Positions 1 through 8,815 of a stretch of DNA of 64,000 bases are shown here, one piece after another (within the stretch, counting starts at the first letter, position 1; every line of letters begins with the position of its first letter). This DNA is from Bacillota bacterium. Its GTDB lineage: Bacteria; Bacillota; Clostridia; Lachnospirales; Lachnospiraceae. The stretch is from positions 1 through 64,000 of the forward strand of contig JAEZRJ010000080.1 of the NCBI GenBank assembly GCA_023412855.1. Reading direction: 5' to 3'. The translations under genes and the position numbers were made by a program. The notes beneath the pieces were generated by a model. That model saw only the letters and a list, made by a program, of their open reading frames with translations. It was not told where the DNA came from and made no database searches.

Positions 1-1172
1 GAAAATACAGAATTATCGATTTCCCTCTCAGCAATTGTATTAACTCCGGTGTGGATACGGTGGGAGTATTGACCCAGTATCAGCCTCTTAGGCTGAATAC
101 ACACATAGGAATAGGTATTCCGTGGGATCTTGACAGGAATATCGGCGGTGTGACGGTGCTTCCGCCTTATGAAAAGAGCGCCAACAGCGAGTGGTACACA
201 GGAACGGCCAACGCTATTTATCAGAATATCGATTATATCGATAGCTTTAATCCCGACTACGTGCTGATACTTTCCGGTGACCACATTTATAAGATGGATT
301 ATGAGGTAATGTTAGACTTCCATAAGGAGAACAACGCCGAGGTAACGATCGCAGTCATGCCGGTGCCCATGGAGGAAGCGAAGCGGTTCGGTATCATGAT
401 TACCGATGACAAGAAGCAGATAACGGATTTTGAGGAAAAACCCGAACATCCGCGAAGTAATCTGGCTTCTATGGGGATTTACATATTTAGCTGGAAGATT
501 CTGAAAGAATCCTTGATTATGAATTCGGAACAGCCGGCGCTGGATTTTGGCAAGCATATCATCCCATATTGCCATAAGAAGGGTTCGCCGCTGTACGCAT
601 ATGAATTTAACGGCTATTGGAAGGATGTAGGAACGCTTAGCTCTTACTGGGAAGCCAATATGGAGCTTATTAACATCGTTCCTGAGTTCAATCTGTATGA
701 AGAATATTGGAAAATATATACGAGAAGCACTATACTGCCTCCTCAGTACATATCCTCCGAAAGTGTAATTGAGAAGAGCATCATCGGAGAAGGCTCGGAT
801 ATTCACGGGGAGATTTACAATTCGGTAATCGGCTGCGGTGTTACGATTGAGAAGGGTACTGTGGTGAGAGACTCCATCATCATGAACGAGACCCATATCG
901 GTTCGAACTGTGAACTGAACAAAGTAATTATCGCGGAGAATGCAGACATCGGGAACAATGTAAAGATGGGAATCGGCGACGAGGTGGCTAACGAGACGGA
1001 TCCGCACATCTACAATGAAGGAATGGTTACGGTAGGGGAGAAGAGCGTAATTCCTGAAGGAGTGACCATAGGAAAGAATACCGTAATCTTTGGAGTCACG
1101 GCGCTGGAGGACTATGAACAGGCAAATCTTTTAAGCGGCAGAACATTGATAAAGGCGGGTGAAGAACATTGA
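1..1172 (+). CDS. glgC: Glucose-1-phosphate adenylyltransferase, 5' partial
   Basis: Makes ADP-glucose from ATP and glucose-1-phosphate, the committed step of bacterial glycogen synthesis in the cytoplasm. The reading frame is open from base 3 and begins KYRIIDFPLSNC, a hallmark of the GlgC N-terminal domain, so the true start lies roughly 35 codons outside the window; the GTG at 51 is internal. Visible are the nucleotidyltransferase core with LSGDHIYKMDY, the EEKP motif, and a C-terminal left-handed beta-helix of hexapeptide repeats (about residues 250 onward). The stop overlaps the next start by 4 bases, so glgC and glgD are translationally coupled. Identification is very secure. Confidence 0.96.
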   Translation, partial: KYRIIDFPLSNCINSGVDTVGVLTQYQPLRLNTHIGIGIPWDLDRNIGGVTVLPPYEKSANSEWYTGTANAIYQNIDYIDSFNPDYVLILSGDHIYKMDYEVMLDFHKENNAEVTIAVMPVPMEEAKRFGIMITDDKKQITDFEEKPEHPRSNLASMGIYIFSWKILKESLIMNSEQPALDFGKHIIPYCHKKGSPLYAYEFNGYWKDVGTLSSYWEANMELINIVPEFNLYEEYWKIYTRSTILPPQYISSESVIEKSIIGEGSDIHGEIYNSVIGCGVTIEKGTVVRDSIIMNETHIGSNCELNKVIIAENADIGNNVKMGIGDEVANETDPHIYNEGMVTVGEKSVIPEGVTIGKNTVIFGVTALEDYEQANLLSGRTLIKAGEEH

Positions 1173-2287
1173 GAGCGATTGGTATTATTTTAGCAGGCGG
1201 CAACAATCACAGAATGAAAGAGCTATCCCAGAAGCGCGCAGTATGCGCGATGCCTATTGCGGGAAGCTACCGAAGCATCGACTTTGCTCTTAGCAATATG
1301 TCCAACTCGCATATTCAAAAGGTTGCGGTATTTACGCAGTATAATGCCAGAAGCCTGAACGAGCACTTAAGCTCTTCCAAATGGTGGGACTTCGGACGTA
1401 AGCAGGGAGGATTATTCGTTTTTACACCGGCGGTTACGGCGGAGAGCAACTTTTGGTACAGAGGAACGGCGGACGCTATTGCCCAGAACCTCACCTTTTT
1501 AAAGAACAGTCATGAGCCGTATGTAGTAATCGCTTCGGGTGACGGAATCTATAAGATGGATTACAACAAGGTACTGGAATATCATATCGATAAGAAGGCG
1601 GACATTACGGTTGTATGCAAGGACATGCCGGTAGATATGGATGCTGGAAGATACGGTGTCATCAAGATGAATGAAGAGAGCCGTATCGAGGAATTTGAAG
1701 AGAAACCCATAGTGGCCAGATCCAGTACTGTTTCCTGTGGTATTTATATAGTAAGAAGGCGCCAGCTCATTGAGATGATAGAAAAAGGCATGGAGGAAGA
1801 CCGTTATGATTTTGTAAAGGATATTCTCATCCGCTATAAGAATATGAAGAGGATATACGGCTATAAGATCAAGTCTTACTGGAGCAATATAGCGACGGTT
1901 CAGGACTATTTCGACACGAATATGGATTTTCTGAAGCCTGAGATCAGGGACTATTTCTTCAGGCAGTATCCCGATGTATATTCCAAAGTGGATGATTTGC
2001 CGCCTGCGAAATACAATGTGGGAGCAAATGTGAAAAACAGCTTGATTTCCAGCGGAAGCATCGTAAATGGTACGGTGGAGGATTCCGTTATCTTTAAAAA
2101 GACATACATTGGAAATAACTGTTACATAAAGAATTCCATTATTCTGAACGATGTTTATATCGGGGACAACACTCATATTGAAAACTGCATAGTGGAGAGT
2201 AGGAATACCATTAGGGCCAATTCCTACCATAAGGGCGAGGAAGGTATTAAAGTTGTGATAGAGCATAATGACAGGTATGTCATATAG
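1169..2287 (+). CDS. glgD: GlgD, glucose-1-phosphate adenylyltransferase partner subunit
   Basis: A 372-residue GlgC paralogue that in Firmicutes forms a heteromeric ADP-glucose pyrophosphorylase with GlgC. It starts with TTG inside the glgC stop (TTGA, 4-base overlap). The N-terminus keeps a GlgC-like fold (LAGGNNHRM, then SYRSIDFALSNM), but the lysine-proline-alanine motif that binds substrate in GlgC is replaced by RAVCAMPI. This fits the family view that GlgD is mainly regulatory. The C-terminus has the hexapeptide beta-helix. A functional glgCD unit is expected; glgP, which degrades glycogen, lies at 47507. Confidence 0.93.
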   Translation: MRAIGIILAGGNNHRMKELSQKRAVCAMPIAGSYRSIDFALSNMSNSHIQKVAVFTQYNARSLNEHLSSSKWWDFGRKQGGLFVFTPAVTAESNFWYRGTADAIAQNLTFLKNSHEPYVVIASGDGIYKMDYNKVLEYHIDKKADITVVCKDMPVDMDAGRYGVIKMNEESRIEEFEEKPIVARSSTVSCGIYIVRRRQLIEMIEKGMEEDRYDFVKDILIRYKNMKRIYGYKIKSYWSNIATVQDYFDTNMDFLKPEIRDYFFRQYPDVYSKVDDLPPAKYNVGANVKNSLISSGSIVNGTVEDSVIFKKTYIGNNCYIKNSIILNDVYIGDNTHIENCIVESRNTIRANSYHKGEEGIKVVIEHNDRYVI

Positions 2288-2324
2288 CGATAAAACCTAT
2301 GATTAGCCAAGGGGGACAAACGAC

Positions 2325-2600
2325 ATGGATATTACAGACGTAAGAGTGCGTAAGATCACTAAGGAAGGAAAGATGAAGGCAATTGTATCGATTACCCTGG
2401 ACGAAGAGTTCGTAGTTCATGATATCAAGGTAATTGAAGGCGAGAAGGGGCTTTTTATAGCAATGCCGAGTAAAAAAGCGACGGATGGAGAATACAGGGA
2501 TATCGCCCATCCCATCAATTCGAGCACAAGGGAGCGGATTCAGGCGACGATACTGGAAAGCTATGAAAAGGCACTTTTAGAGCCGGATGAAGAAGAATAG
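2325..2600 (+). CDS. spoVG: Septation/sporulation regulator SpoVG
   Basis: Small (91 residues) site-specific DNA/RNA-binding protein of the SpoVG family, acting on septation, sporulation and other processes in Firmicutes. The start MDITDVRVRKI and the IAMPSKK and DIAHPI motifs are typical over the whole length. A strong ribosome binding site (AGGGGGA) lies 10 bases before ATG 2325. The gene sits 37 bases after glgD and is followed by a strong hairpin terminator, so it may be co-transcribed with glgCD or have its own promoter in the gap. Confidence 0.95.
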   Translation: MDITDVRVRKITKEGKMKAIVSITLDEEFVVHDIKVIEGEKGLFIAMPSKKATDGEYRDIAHPINSSTRERIQATILESYEKALLEPDEEE

Positions 2601-2635
2601 GATAAAAGCAGAAATAAAACAAAGAAAAACATGTG

Positions 2636-2674
2636 AAGAAACGGGAATGCTTTAAATGAGCATTCCCGTTTCTT
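2636..2674 (+). terminator. Hairpin terminator after spoVG
   Basis: A perfect 16-bp stem (2636-2651 pairs with 2659-2674) around a 7-base loop. The T-run after it is short (TTTCTTA). It lies 36 bases after the spoVG stop and probably ends the glgCD-spoVG transcript. Confidence 0.8.
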
Positions 2675-2935
2675 ATGTAATAGGAAAGTATATCTATTAC
2701 ATAAAAAAATAGATGCGCGGCTGCGCGCGCCAAACCAAAGCTGTGCCTCCAAAGTACTTAGCTGTGAAAGTGGGCGAGGTACGTTACTGTTCACTACATT
2801 CTCAGCAACGCATGATTTCTGCATTCATTTTCGCTCTGCGAAGCAGAAATCATCTCTTGGATCACGTTCTTACGCAGCTTAACAGCAAGTGTTAAGCTCT
2901 GTGTGGACAGTAACCGAGGTACACTTTTGTTTAAT
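2673..2935 (+). repeat. Family A structured repeat, copy 1, interrupted by a MITE
   Basis: First of four copies in the window. It opens with a hairpin (2673-2683 pairs with 2694-2704), followed by GATGCGCGGCTGCGCGCG, then AAAGCTGTGC...CAAAGTACTT, and closes with ACACTTTTGTTT, which pairs back to CAAACCAAAGCTGTG. The same order of blocks occurs at 44041-44157 and, inverted, in the tandem pair at 40857-41090. This copy is split at 2783-2914 by an inserted MITE. Its hairpin overlaps the end of the spoVG terminator. Confidence 0.75.
2783..2914 (+). mobile_element. MITE copy 1, nested in repeat A, 8-bp target duplication
   Basis: 132 bp with terminal inverted repeats: the left end reads GTTACTGTTCAC and the right end, reverse-complemented, reads GTTACTGTCCAC. 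It is flanked on both sides by CGAGGTAC (2775-2782 and 2915-2922), a perfect 8-bp target-site duplication. The interior holds ATGATTTCTGC...GCAGAAATCAT and CTTAAC...GTTAAG inverted repeats. No transposase is encoded, so mobilisation must have been in trans. A second copy lies at 10781-10930. Confidence 0.85.
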
Positions 2936-3017
2936 CATTTAGAAAACACTTTGTTGAAATGTAGAAGGTTTAAGGTTAAAATGATGTGTAAGCGTTAACG
3001 GATGATAGGAAAATAAG

Positions 3018-3077
3018 GTTGAATAAAAATGCGTATTCAACGATTGATTCGAGTGCGCGTCGCAACGCGCAGATGGG
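3018..3077 (+). repeat. Two-hairpin leader repeat, copy 1 (before pth)
   Basis: An 8-bp stem (3018-3025 with 3034-3041), a 12-base linker containing ATTGATT, and a 7-bp stem (3054-3060 with 3065-3071) followed by GATGG. The same architecture with different but still paired arms occurs at 61863-61917 before the nucleotidyltransferase gene. It is open in the pth frame and would encode a STID-containing peptide if translated from TTG 3019. Confidence 0.65.
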
Positions 3078-3084
3078 TATAAAG

Positions 3085-3660
3085 ATGTATATTATTGCAG
3101 GCCTGGGAAATCCGGGAAAAGAATATGAAAATACAAGGCATAATGTAGGTTTCGATGTGATAGATGCCCTTGCGGACAAATATAATATTAGTGTAGCTGA
3201 ATTGAAGCATAGGTCGATGATTGGGAAGGGCTATGTGGGAGGCCAGAAGGTAGTTTTAGTAAAGCCCCTTACATTCATGAACTTAAGCGGAGAAAGCATC
3301 CGCCCTGTTATCGATTATTATAAGGCGGAAGCGGAGAGTGATTTGATTGTCATTTCGGATGACATCAGTCTGGAGCCGGGGCAGATACGCGTCAGAAAGA
3401 AAGGCAGCGCCGGAGGGCATAATGGATTGAAGAACATTATAAAGCAGTTGGGGCACGATAATTTTCAGCGTATACGCATAGGCGTGGGAGAGAAGCCGAA
3501 AAATTATGACCTTGCCGACTGGGTGCTGGGGCACTTCAATAAAGAGGAAAAGGCGGCGGTGGACGAAGCGCTGGACAAGGCGGTAAAAGCGTTGGAAATT
3601 ATGCTGACGGACGGAGCCGATACCGCTATGAATGAATTCAACCGCAAAGTATCGTTATAG
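3085..3660 (+). CDS. pth: Peptidyl-tRNA hydrolase
   Basis: Releases peptides from peptidyl-tRNA dropped by the ribosome. From ATG 3085 the product is 191 residues, the usual family length, starting MYIIAGLGNPGKEY. The conserved GLGNPG, TRHNVGF (catalytic His), KPLTFMNLSG and SDDISLEPGQIRVRKKGSAGGHNG-type segments are all present. In-frame upstream starts exist (TTG 3019, ATG 3073) but would translate the two-hairpin repeat, and no family member needs that extension, so 3085 is preferred although its ribosome binding site is weak. It precedes mfd, as in many Clostridia. Confidence 0.93.
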   Translation: MYIIAGLGNPGKEYENTRHNVGFDVIDALADKYNISVAELKHRSMIGKGYVGGQKVVLVKPLTFMNLSGESIRPVIDYYKAEAESDLIVISDDISLEPGQIRVRKKGSAGGHNGLKNIIKQLGHDNFQRIRIGVGEKPKNYDLADWVLGHFNKEEKAAVDEALDKAVKALEIMLTDGADTAMNEFNRKVSL

Positions 3661-3716
3661 AGGTATCGGCGATTGCGGCAAGGAATTAAAAAATAACCAG
3701 GAGAGGAATATTTAAG

Positions 3717-6700
3717 ATGAGGACATTTACCGCACCCTTGTACGAGCTGGGTGAATTCGAAGAAATTACAAAGCTCCTTAGTAAGCCGCAGGCGGCGGTG
3801 TCGCTGATAGGATGTGTGGATTCGCAGAAACTTCATATGGTGTATGGGCTAAGCGAGGGCTTTAAATATAAAATCATTGTTACCTATAACGACGTGAGGG
3901 CGAAGGCGATATTTGAGGATTGCAAACTATATGACAAGAATGTCACAATGTATCCGGCAAAGGATCTGATTTTTTATCAGGCGGATATTCACGGCAACCA
4001 GATCGTTACAGAAAGAATAAAGGCGCTTAGAAGAGTAATCGAAGGAAGGCCGCTCACAGTGGTGACTACCTTCGACAGCTTTATGACGCCTCAAGTGCCC
4101 CTGTCTGTTTTGGAGAAAAACGTAATCCGCATAGACTGCCAAGCCTCCGTGAATGAAAGGAGTCTCGCCGGAAAGCTTGTGGAAATGGGATATGAGAAGA
4201 ATTATCAGGTAGAGGCGCCGGGACAGTTCTCCATTCGCGGCGGCATTGTAGATATTTTTGATTTGACGGAAGAGAACCCTTATCGGATCGAGCTATGGGG
4301 AGAAGAAGTAGAATCCATCCGAAGTTTCGACATTTTAAGCCAGCGTTCCATTGAAAAGCTGCAGTCTATCTGCATTTATCCGGCTACGGAAATGGTTCTT
4401 ACCGCCGAGGAAATGAAAAAAGGAATAGAACGGATAGAAGCGGAGGCCCAAAAATGCGGTGACAAATTTCGAAAGGAGTTTAAAACCGAGGAAGCACATC
4501 GTATTACTTCCCAGATTAAGGAACTGAAGGAGCAGATTCTTGAATTTAAGGAGGCTGCAAATCTGGAAAGCTACATACGCTATATCTATCCGGAAACGGT
4601 TTCTTTTATGGAGCTCTTCGATAAGGATAAGAGCTGCATTTTCATCGATGAGCCGGCACGGGTAAAGGAGCATGCGGATGCGGTAGAGCTGGAATTCAGG
4701 GAAAGCATGATGCACCGGATGGAAAAGGGGTACGCTTTGCCCGGGCAGGCGGATATCCTGTTCGGTTCGGAAGAAGTGGCTGGCAGAATGGCGAAGAACA
4801 GAGCGGTGACCTTGGCGGCGATAGATTTGAAGAATTCTCTCTTCAAAGCGGATAAGAAATTCGATATCGGAGCGAAAAGCGTTGCTTCCTATAACAACAG
4901 CTTTGAAGCCTTGCTTAAGGACTTGAAGCGGTATAAGAAGAGCGGGTACCGGGTTCTTCTTTTATCCGGTTCACGAACGAGGGCGAAGCGTCTGGCGGAG
5001 GATTTGAGAAATGAGGAGCTGACCAGCTTTTACAGCGATGATCCTTTTCGGGAAATACAGCCCGGAGAGGTAATGACTTTTTACGGCCGCGCGCAGAAGG
5101 GCTTCGAATACCCGCTGATAAAGTTTGTCGTTATTTCAGAGAGCGATATTTTTGGAGCGGAAAAGAAGAAAAAGCGGAAGGTCAAGAAATATGAAGGCCA
5201 GAAAATCAACGGCTTCAACGACCTTAAGGTGGGTGATTACGTAGTCCATGAAAATCACGGACTTGGCATTTATAAGGGAATCGAAAAGGTCGAAGTGGAA
5301 AAAGTGGTCAAAGACTATATTAAAATAGAATACAGGGACGGCGGTAATCTCTATATACTTGCCACCGGTCTTGACGTAATCCAGAAATATGCCTCGGCAG
5401 ATGCGAAAAGGCCTAAGCTCAATAAGCTGGGTACGCAGGAATGGAGCCGGACGAAGAGCAAGGTAAAAGGGGCGGTAAACGAAGTGGCAAAAGACCTTGT
5501 GGAGCTGTATGCGGTAAGGCAGCAGAAAGAAGGCTTTGTTTACGGGAAAGATACGGTATGGCAGCAGGAGTTTGAAGAGATGTTTCCGTATGAGGAGACA
5601 GAGGATCAGATGACAGCCATCGCGTCCACAAAGAAGGATATGGAAAGCAAGAAGATCATGGATCGCCTTATTTGCGGCGACGTCGGCTACGGCAAGACGG
5701 AAATCGCCATTCGTGCGGCGTTTAAAGCGGTTCAGGAAGGTAAGCAGGTAGTATACTTGGTACCTACCACTATTTTGGCGCAGCAGCATTACAACACGTT
5801 CGTACAGAGAATGAAGGACTTTCCGGTGCGCGTAGATCTGCTTTCCCGTTTCAGGACATCGACGGAGCAGAAGAAAACGGCAGAGGATTTGCGGAAAGGT
5901 TTTGTGGATATTGTCATCGGCACCCACCGTGTGCTTTCCAAGGATATTGTTTTCAAGGATCTGGGTCTTCTCATCATCGATGAGGAACAGCGCTTCGGTG
6001 TAGCCCATAAAGAAAAGATAAAGAAGATGAAGGAAAATGTGGATGTGCTCACCCTTACGGCAACGCCCATACCGAGAACCCTTCATATGAGCCTTATCGG
6101 TATACGGGATATGAGCGTGCTGGAGGAAGCGCCGGAGGACCGCCTTCCGATTCAGACCTATGTCCTGGAATATAACGAGGAAATGGTAAGAGAAGCAATC
6201 GTCAGGGAGCTTTCCAGAGACGGTCAAGTTTATTATGTCTATAATCGGGTGAATAATATCGCTGATATTGCTTCGGGTATCGCCGAGCTTGTGCCGGAGG
6301 CGAACGTTGCCTTCGCTCACGGGCAGATGAAAGAGCACGAACTGGAAAAGATTATGTATGACTTTATTGGAGGGGAAATCGATGTTCTGGTTTCGACGAC
6401 CATCATAGAGACGGGTCTGGACATCTCCAACGTGAATACGATGATCATACACGATTCCGACAATATGGGACTTTCCCAGCTTTATCAGCTCAGAGGCCGG
6501 GTGGGTCGTTCTAACCGCACTGCCTATGCATTTTTGATGTATAAGCGGGATAAGATGCTGAAGGAAATTGCCGAAAAGCGTCTTGCTGCCATTAAAGAAT
6601 TTACCGAATTGGGCAGCGGCTTTAAGATAGCCATGAGAGATTTGGAAATCCGCGGGGCGGGCAATCTGCTTGGCTCGAAGCAGCATGGACATATGCAGGC

Positions 6701-7262
6701 GGTAGGATATGATTTGTATTGCAAAATGCTGAATGAGGCGGTAAAGAACCTGAAGGGAATGAAAACACAGGAGGATTTCAATACTTCCGTAGATTTGGAT
6801 GTGGATGCATTTATTCCGCCGTCTTATATCGTGAATGAGTTCCAGAAGCTGGATATCTATAAGCGGATTGCAGGTATCGATAACAGGGGAGAAAGCGATG
6901 ATATGAAGGAGGAATTGCTGGATCGCTTCGGAGAAATTCCGAAATCTGTGGATAACCTCCTTAGGATCGCCCTCGTGCGTGTAAATGCCCATAAGCTTTA
7001 CATGCCGGAGGTAAGGGGGCAGAATGGAGAGATACGCTTTTTGCTGAACGCTGATGCGAAAATTAAGGCGGAGAATATCCCCGCCCTTTTAAAAAAATAT
7101 CCTAAGCTTACCTTTAACGCCAAAGGAGTTCCGTTTTTCCTCTTCCGTTACAAGAAATGCGCAGTGGTAGAGAAGGATGCAGAAAACCTGCTTACACTGA
7201 CCGAGGAGCTTCTCTCGGACATGAACGAAATTTTGCTTGAGGAAAGTGCCGTTTTGGATTAA
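3717..7262 (+). CDS. mfd: Transcription-repair coupling factor
   Basis: Displaces RNA polymerase stalled at DNA lesions and recruits the UvrA excision machinery. 1181 residues, full length. Domains in order: UvrB-like N-terminal modules (about 1-350), the RNA-polymerase-interacting CarD-like domain (about 500-565, VGDYVVHENHGLGIYKGI), a RecG-like helicase with Walker A GDVGYGKTE near 653, the DEEQRFG box near 753 and TATPIPRTL, and a C-terminal TRCF domain. AGGAGAGG lies 10 bases before ATG 3717. The stop overlaps the convergent GNAT gene by 4 bases. Confidence 0.97.
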   Translation: MRTFTAPLYELGEFEEITKLLSKPQAAVSLIGCVDSQKLHMVYGLSEGFKYKIIVTYNDVRAKAIFEDCKLYDKNVTMYPAKDLIFYQADIHGNQIVTERIKALRRVIEGRPLTVVTTFDSFMTPQVPLSVLEKNVIRIDCQASVNERSLAGKLVEMGYEKNYQVEAPGQFSIRGGIVDIFDLTEENPYRIELWGEEVESIRSFDILSQRSIEKLQSICIYPATEMVLTAEEMKKGIERIEAEAQKCGDKFRKEFKTEEAHRITSQIKELKEQILEFKEAANLESYIRYIYPETVSFMELFDKDKSCIFIDEPARVKEHADAVELEFRESMMHRMEKGYALPGQADILFGSEEVAGRMAKNRAVTLAAIDLKNSLFKADKKFDIGAKSVASYNNSFEALLKDLKRYKKSGYRVLLLSGSRTRAKRLAEDLRNEELTSFYSDDPFREIQPGEVMTFYGRAQKGFEYPLIKFVVISESDIFGAEKKKKRKVKKYEGQKINGFNDLKVGDYVVHENHGLGIYKGIEKVEVEKVVKDYIKIEYRDGGNLYILATGLDVIQKYASADAKRPKLNKLGTQEWSRTKSKVKGAVNEVAKDLVELYAVRQQKEGFVYGKDTVWQQEFEEMFPYEETEDQMTAIASTKKDMESKKIMDRLICGDVGYGKTEIAIRAAFKAVQEGKQVVYLVPTTILAQQHYNTFVQRMKDFPVRVDLLSRFRTSTEQKKTAEDLRKGFVDIVIGTHRVLSKDIVFKDLGLLIIDEEQRFGVAHKEKIKKMKENVDVLTLTATPIPRTLHMSLIGIRDMSVLEEAPEDRLPIQTYVLEYNEEMVREAIVRELSRDGQVYYVYNRVNNIADIASGIAELVPEANVAFAHGQMKEHELEKIMYDFIGGEIDVLVSTTIIETGLDISNVNTMIIHDSDNMGLSQLYQLRGRVGRSNRTAYAFLMYKRDKMLKEIAEKRLAAIKEFTELGSGFKIAMRDLEIRGAGNLLGSKQHGHMQAVGYDLYCKMLNEAVKNLKGMKTQEDFNTSVDLDVDAFIPPSYIVNEFQKLDIYKRIAGIDNRGESDDMKEELLDRFGEIPKSVDNLLRIALVRVNAHKLYMPEVRGQNGEIRFLLNADAKIKAENIPALLKKYPKLTFNAKGVPFFLFRYKKCAVVEKDAENLLTLTEELLSDMNEILLEESAVLD

Positions 7263-8032
7263 GACTTTTCTATTACAATGTATGTGACATACTCCTCACC
7301 TGGATGATAGCCGAGCTTTTCTGCCAGCGTTACGGACTCTTTATTCATAGCATCCCAACTCGGATAAAGCCCTTTCTCCAGGCAGTCCAAGATCAGACGG
7401 GAAGAGCAGATGAGAGCGAGACCCTTTCTGCGGTATTCGGGGAGCGTATCCACCTCAATTTCGATACCCTTATCATAGACAGTATAGGAAGAGGCTCCGG
7501 AAACGATGATATCTTCGCACATAACGACAAATCCCAGACCATGCCTTTCATAGGTTTCGTAACTGCTAAATACAGAACATAAGTCACGAAGCTGCTCCAG
7601 CTTCAGAAGACGGCGGTAGATTGCTTCATCAATCCTGTGAAGAGAATATCCGTCGGGAAGATTTGTAATATTGCCGGAAAGCGTTTCTTTATGAAATGCT
7701 TCCGGTTCTTTTTTTATGGAACAACGCATAAAACGCTCAAAGCTTTCAGGATAAGTTTCTTCTATAAGGGCTCCCCAGCCCGGGCTTTCAGGAATGAGAA
7801 GCAGAAGGCCCGAAGGCGAATCCACATGGATATTATCTGCCAGCTCATGGTCAGGGGCACCCGCAAAAAAGCAGAAATCTCCCACGACGATTTGGGCGCT
7901 GGAAGGATGTTCCAAGTCATCGGTCCATGCTCTCCCCATGTACCCTTGAAGGCAGGACCAAATAATGGTGTGAGCGGTGTTTTGAAAAAGCGGTGCGATT
8001 TTAGACATATCCTTACTCGATACTTCGTACAT
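7259..8032 (-). CDS. GNAT family N-acetyltransferase
   Basis: 257 residues with a GNAT acetyl-CoA-binding fold in the C-terminal half: EIEVDTLPEYRRKGLALICSSRLI holds the acetyl-CoA loop (RRKGLA) and AEKLGYHPGEEY the final strand. The N-terminal half (about 1-140) resembles the two-lobed GNAT proteins of Clostridia whose substrates are unknown. A good ribosome binding site (AAGGAGGAT) precedes the ATG on the minus strand. It is monocistronic and convergent with mfd. The substrate cannot be told from sequence. Confidence 0.8.
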   Translation of the reverse strand: MYEVSSKDMSKIAPLFQNTAHTIIWSCLQGYMGRAWTDDLEHPSSAQIVVGDFCFFAGAPDHELADNIHVDSPSGLLLLIPESPGWGALIEETYPESFERFMRCSIKKEPEAFHKETLSGNITNLPDGYSLHRIDEAIYRRLLKLEQLRDLCSVFSSYETYERHGLGFVVMCEDIIVSGASSYTVYDKGIEIEVDTLPEYRRKGLALICSSRLILDCLEKGLYPSWDAMNKESVTLAEKLGYHPGEEYVTYIVIEKS

Positions 8033-8233
8033 GTTTATCCTCCTTTTATATTACATGGCAATTTTCTGCCTCAGCATAAATGATTTGGTAAAGAGTGTAA
8101 CAAAGAACGAAGTTCAGTGCAAGTGTAATTATGCTAAAATAAAAATAGATCGATCAGAAAATGAACCTTTTTCATAAAAGAGTACTCATATAGTCAGATA
8201 CGTATCGGAAAGAAGAGGAAGGAGTTCAAGGTC

Positions 8234-8815
8234 GTGGAAGAATTAAGACTGGTGCAGCAGCTAAAAGGCGGAGATAAGGCGGCCTTTGACGCGCTGTATG
8301 AAAAATATAAAAATATACTTTTGCGCATGGCATATCTGGTGAGCGGAAATAGGAATGATGCCGAGGACATCGTGCAGGAGACGTTTGTAAAATGCTATCT
8401 GCATATCGGTGAATTAAAAAAGGATGAGGGTTTTCGGCCTTGGCTTTTTCAAATATTGTACCGGACGGCATATAGACAGACCAAGAAACGCGGCAGGGAA
8501 ATTCCTGACGAAGATATCGGCATGCAGGCGGAGGCCACGGACGGAGTCACCTCTCTGGATAAGCTTGTGAGAAACGAGACGGAAAAAATGATAAGCGATG
8601 CGGTACAGGGCTTAGACATCAAGCATCGGACAGTAATTGTTCTGTATTATTACAACGAGCTGTCCGCAGGAGAGATTGCAAAGGTGCTGGGATGCACGCA
8701 GGGAACCGTAAAATCCAGACTGCACAATGCGAGAAAAAAGCTAAAAGGAGTATTGAAAGAGCAGGAGAAAGGAGGCAAAGAGTATGAAAAGCAAAAAGGA
8801 TTGTATGATTCATAA
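8234..8815 (+). CDS. ECF-type RNA polymerase sigma factor
   Basis: 193 residues. Region 2 (about 12-80) has DAEDIVQETFVKCY and the promoter-melting aromatic segment FRPWLFQILYRTAYRQ; region 4 (about 125-180) has LDIKHRTVIVLYYYNELSAGEIAKVLGCTQGTVKSRL in two segments forming the helix-turn-helix. GTG 8234 is preceded by AGGAAGGAGT at a normal distance. The next gene overlaps by 32 bases and encodes a membrane protein with a cytoplasmic N-terminus, the usual anti-sigma arrangement. The signal and regulon are unknown. Confidence 0.88.
   Translation: MEELRLVQQLKGGDKAAFDALYEKYKNILLRMAYLVSGNRNDAEDIVQETFVKCYLHIGELKKDEGFRPWLFQILYRTAYRQTKKRGREIPDEDIGMQAEATDGVTSLDKLVRNETEKMISDAVQGLDIKHRTVIVLYYYNELSAGEIAKVLGCTQGTVKSRLHNARKKLKGVLKEQEKGGKEYEKQKGLYDS

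Noticed and set aside
2713..2895. Short open frame (60 codons) in the spoVG-pth gap
   Set aside because: It is made of repeat A and MITE sequence, with no ribosome binding site or protein similarity.
5136..6992. A 618-codon open frame on the minus strand
   Set aside because: It lies wholly antisense to mfd, has no ribosome binding site or family signature, and follows the codon bias of the real gene in mirror frame.
8150..8233. Autoregulated ECF promoter before the sigma gene
   Set aside because: TGAACC near 8161 resembles an ECF -35, but no fitting -10 (CGTA-like) lies 16-17 bases downstream.
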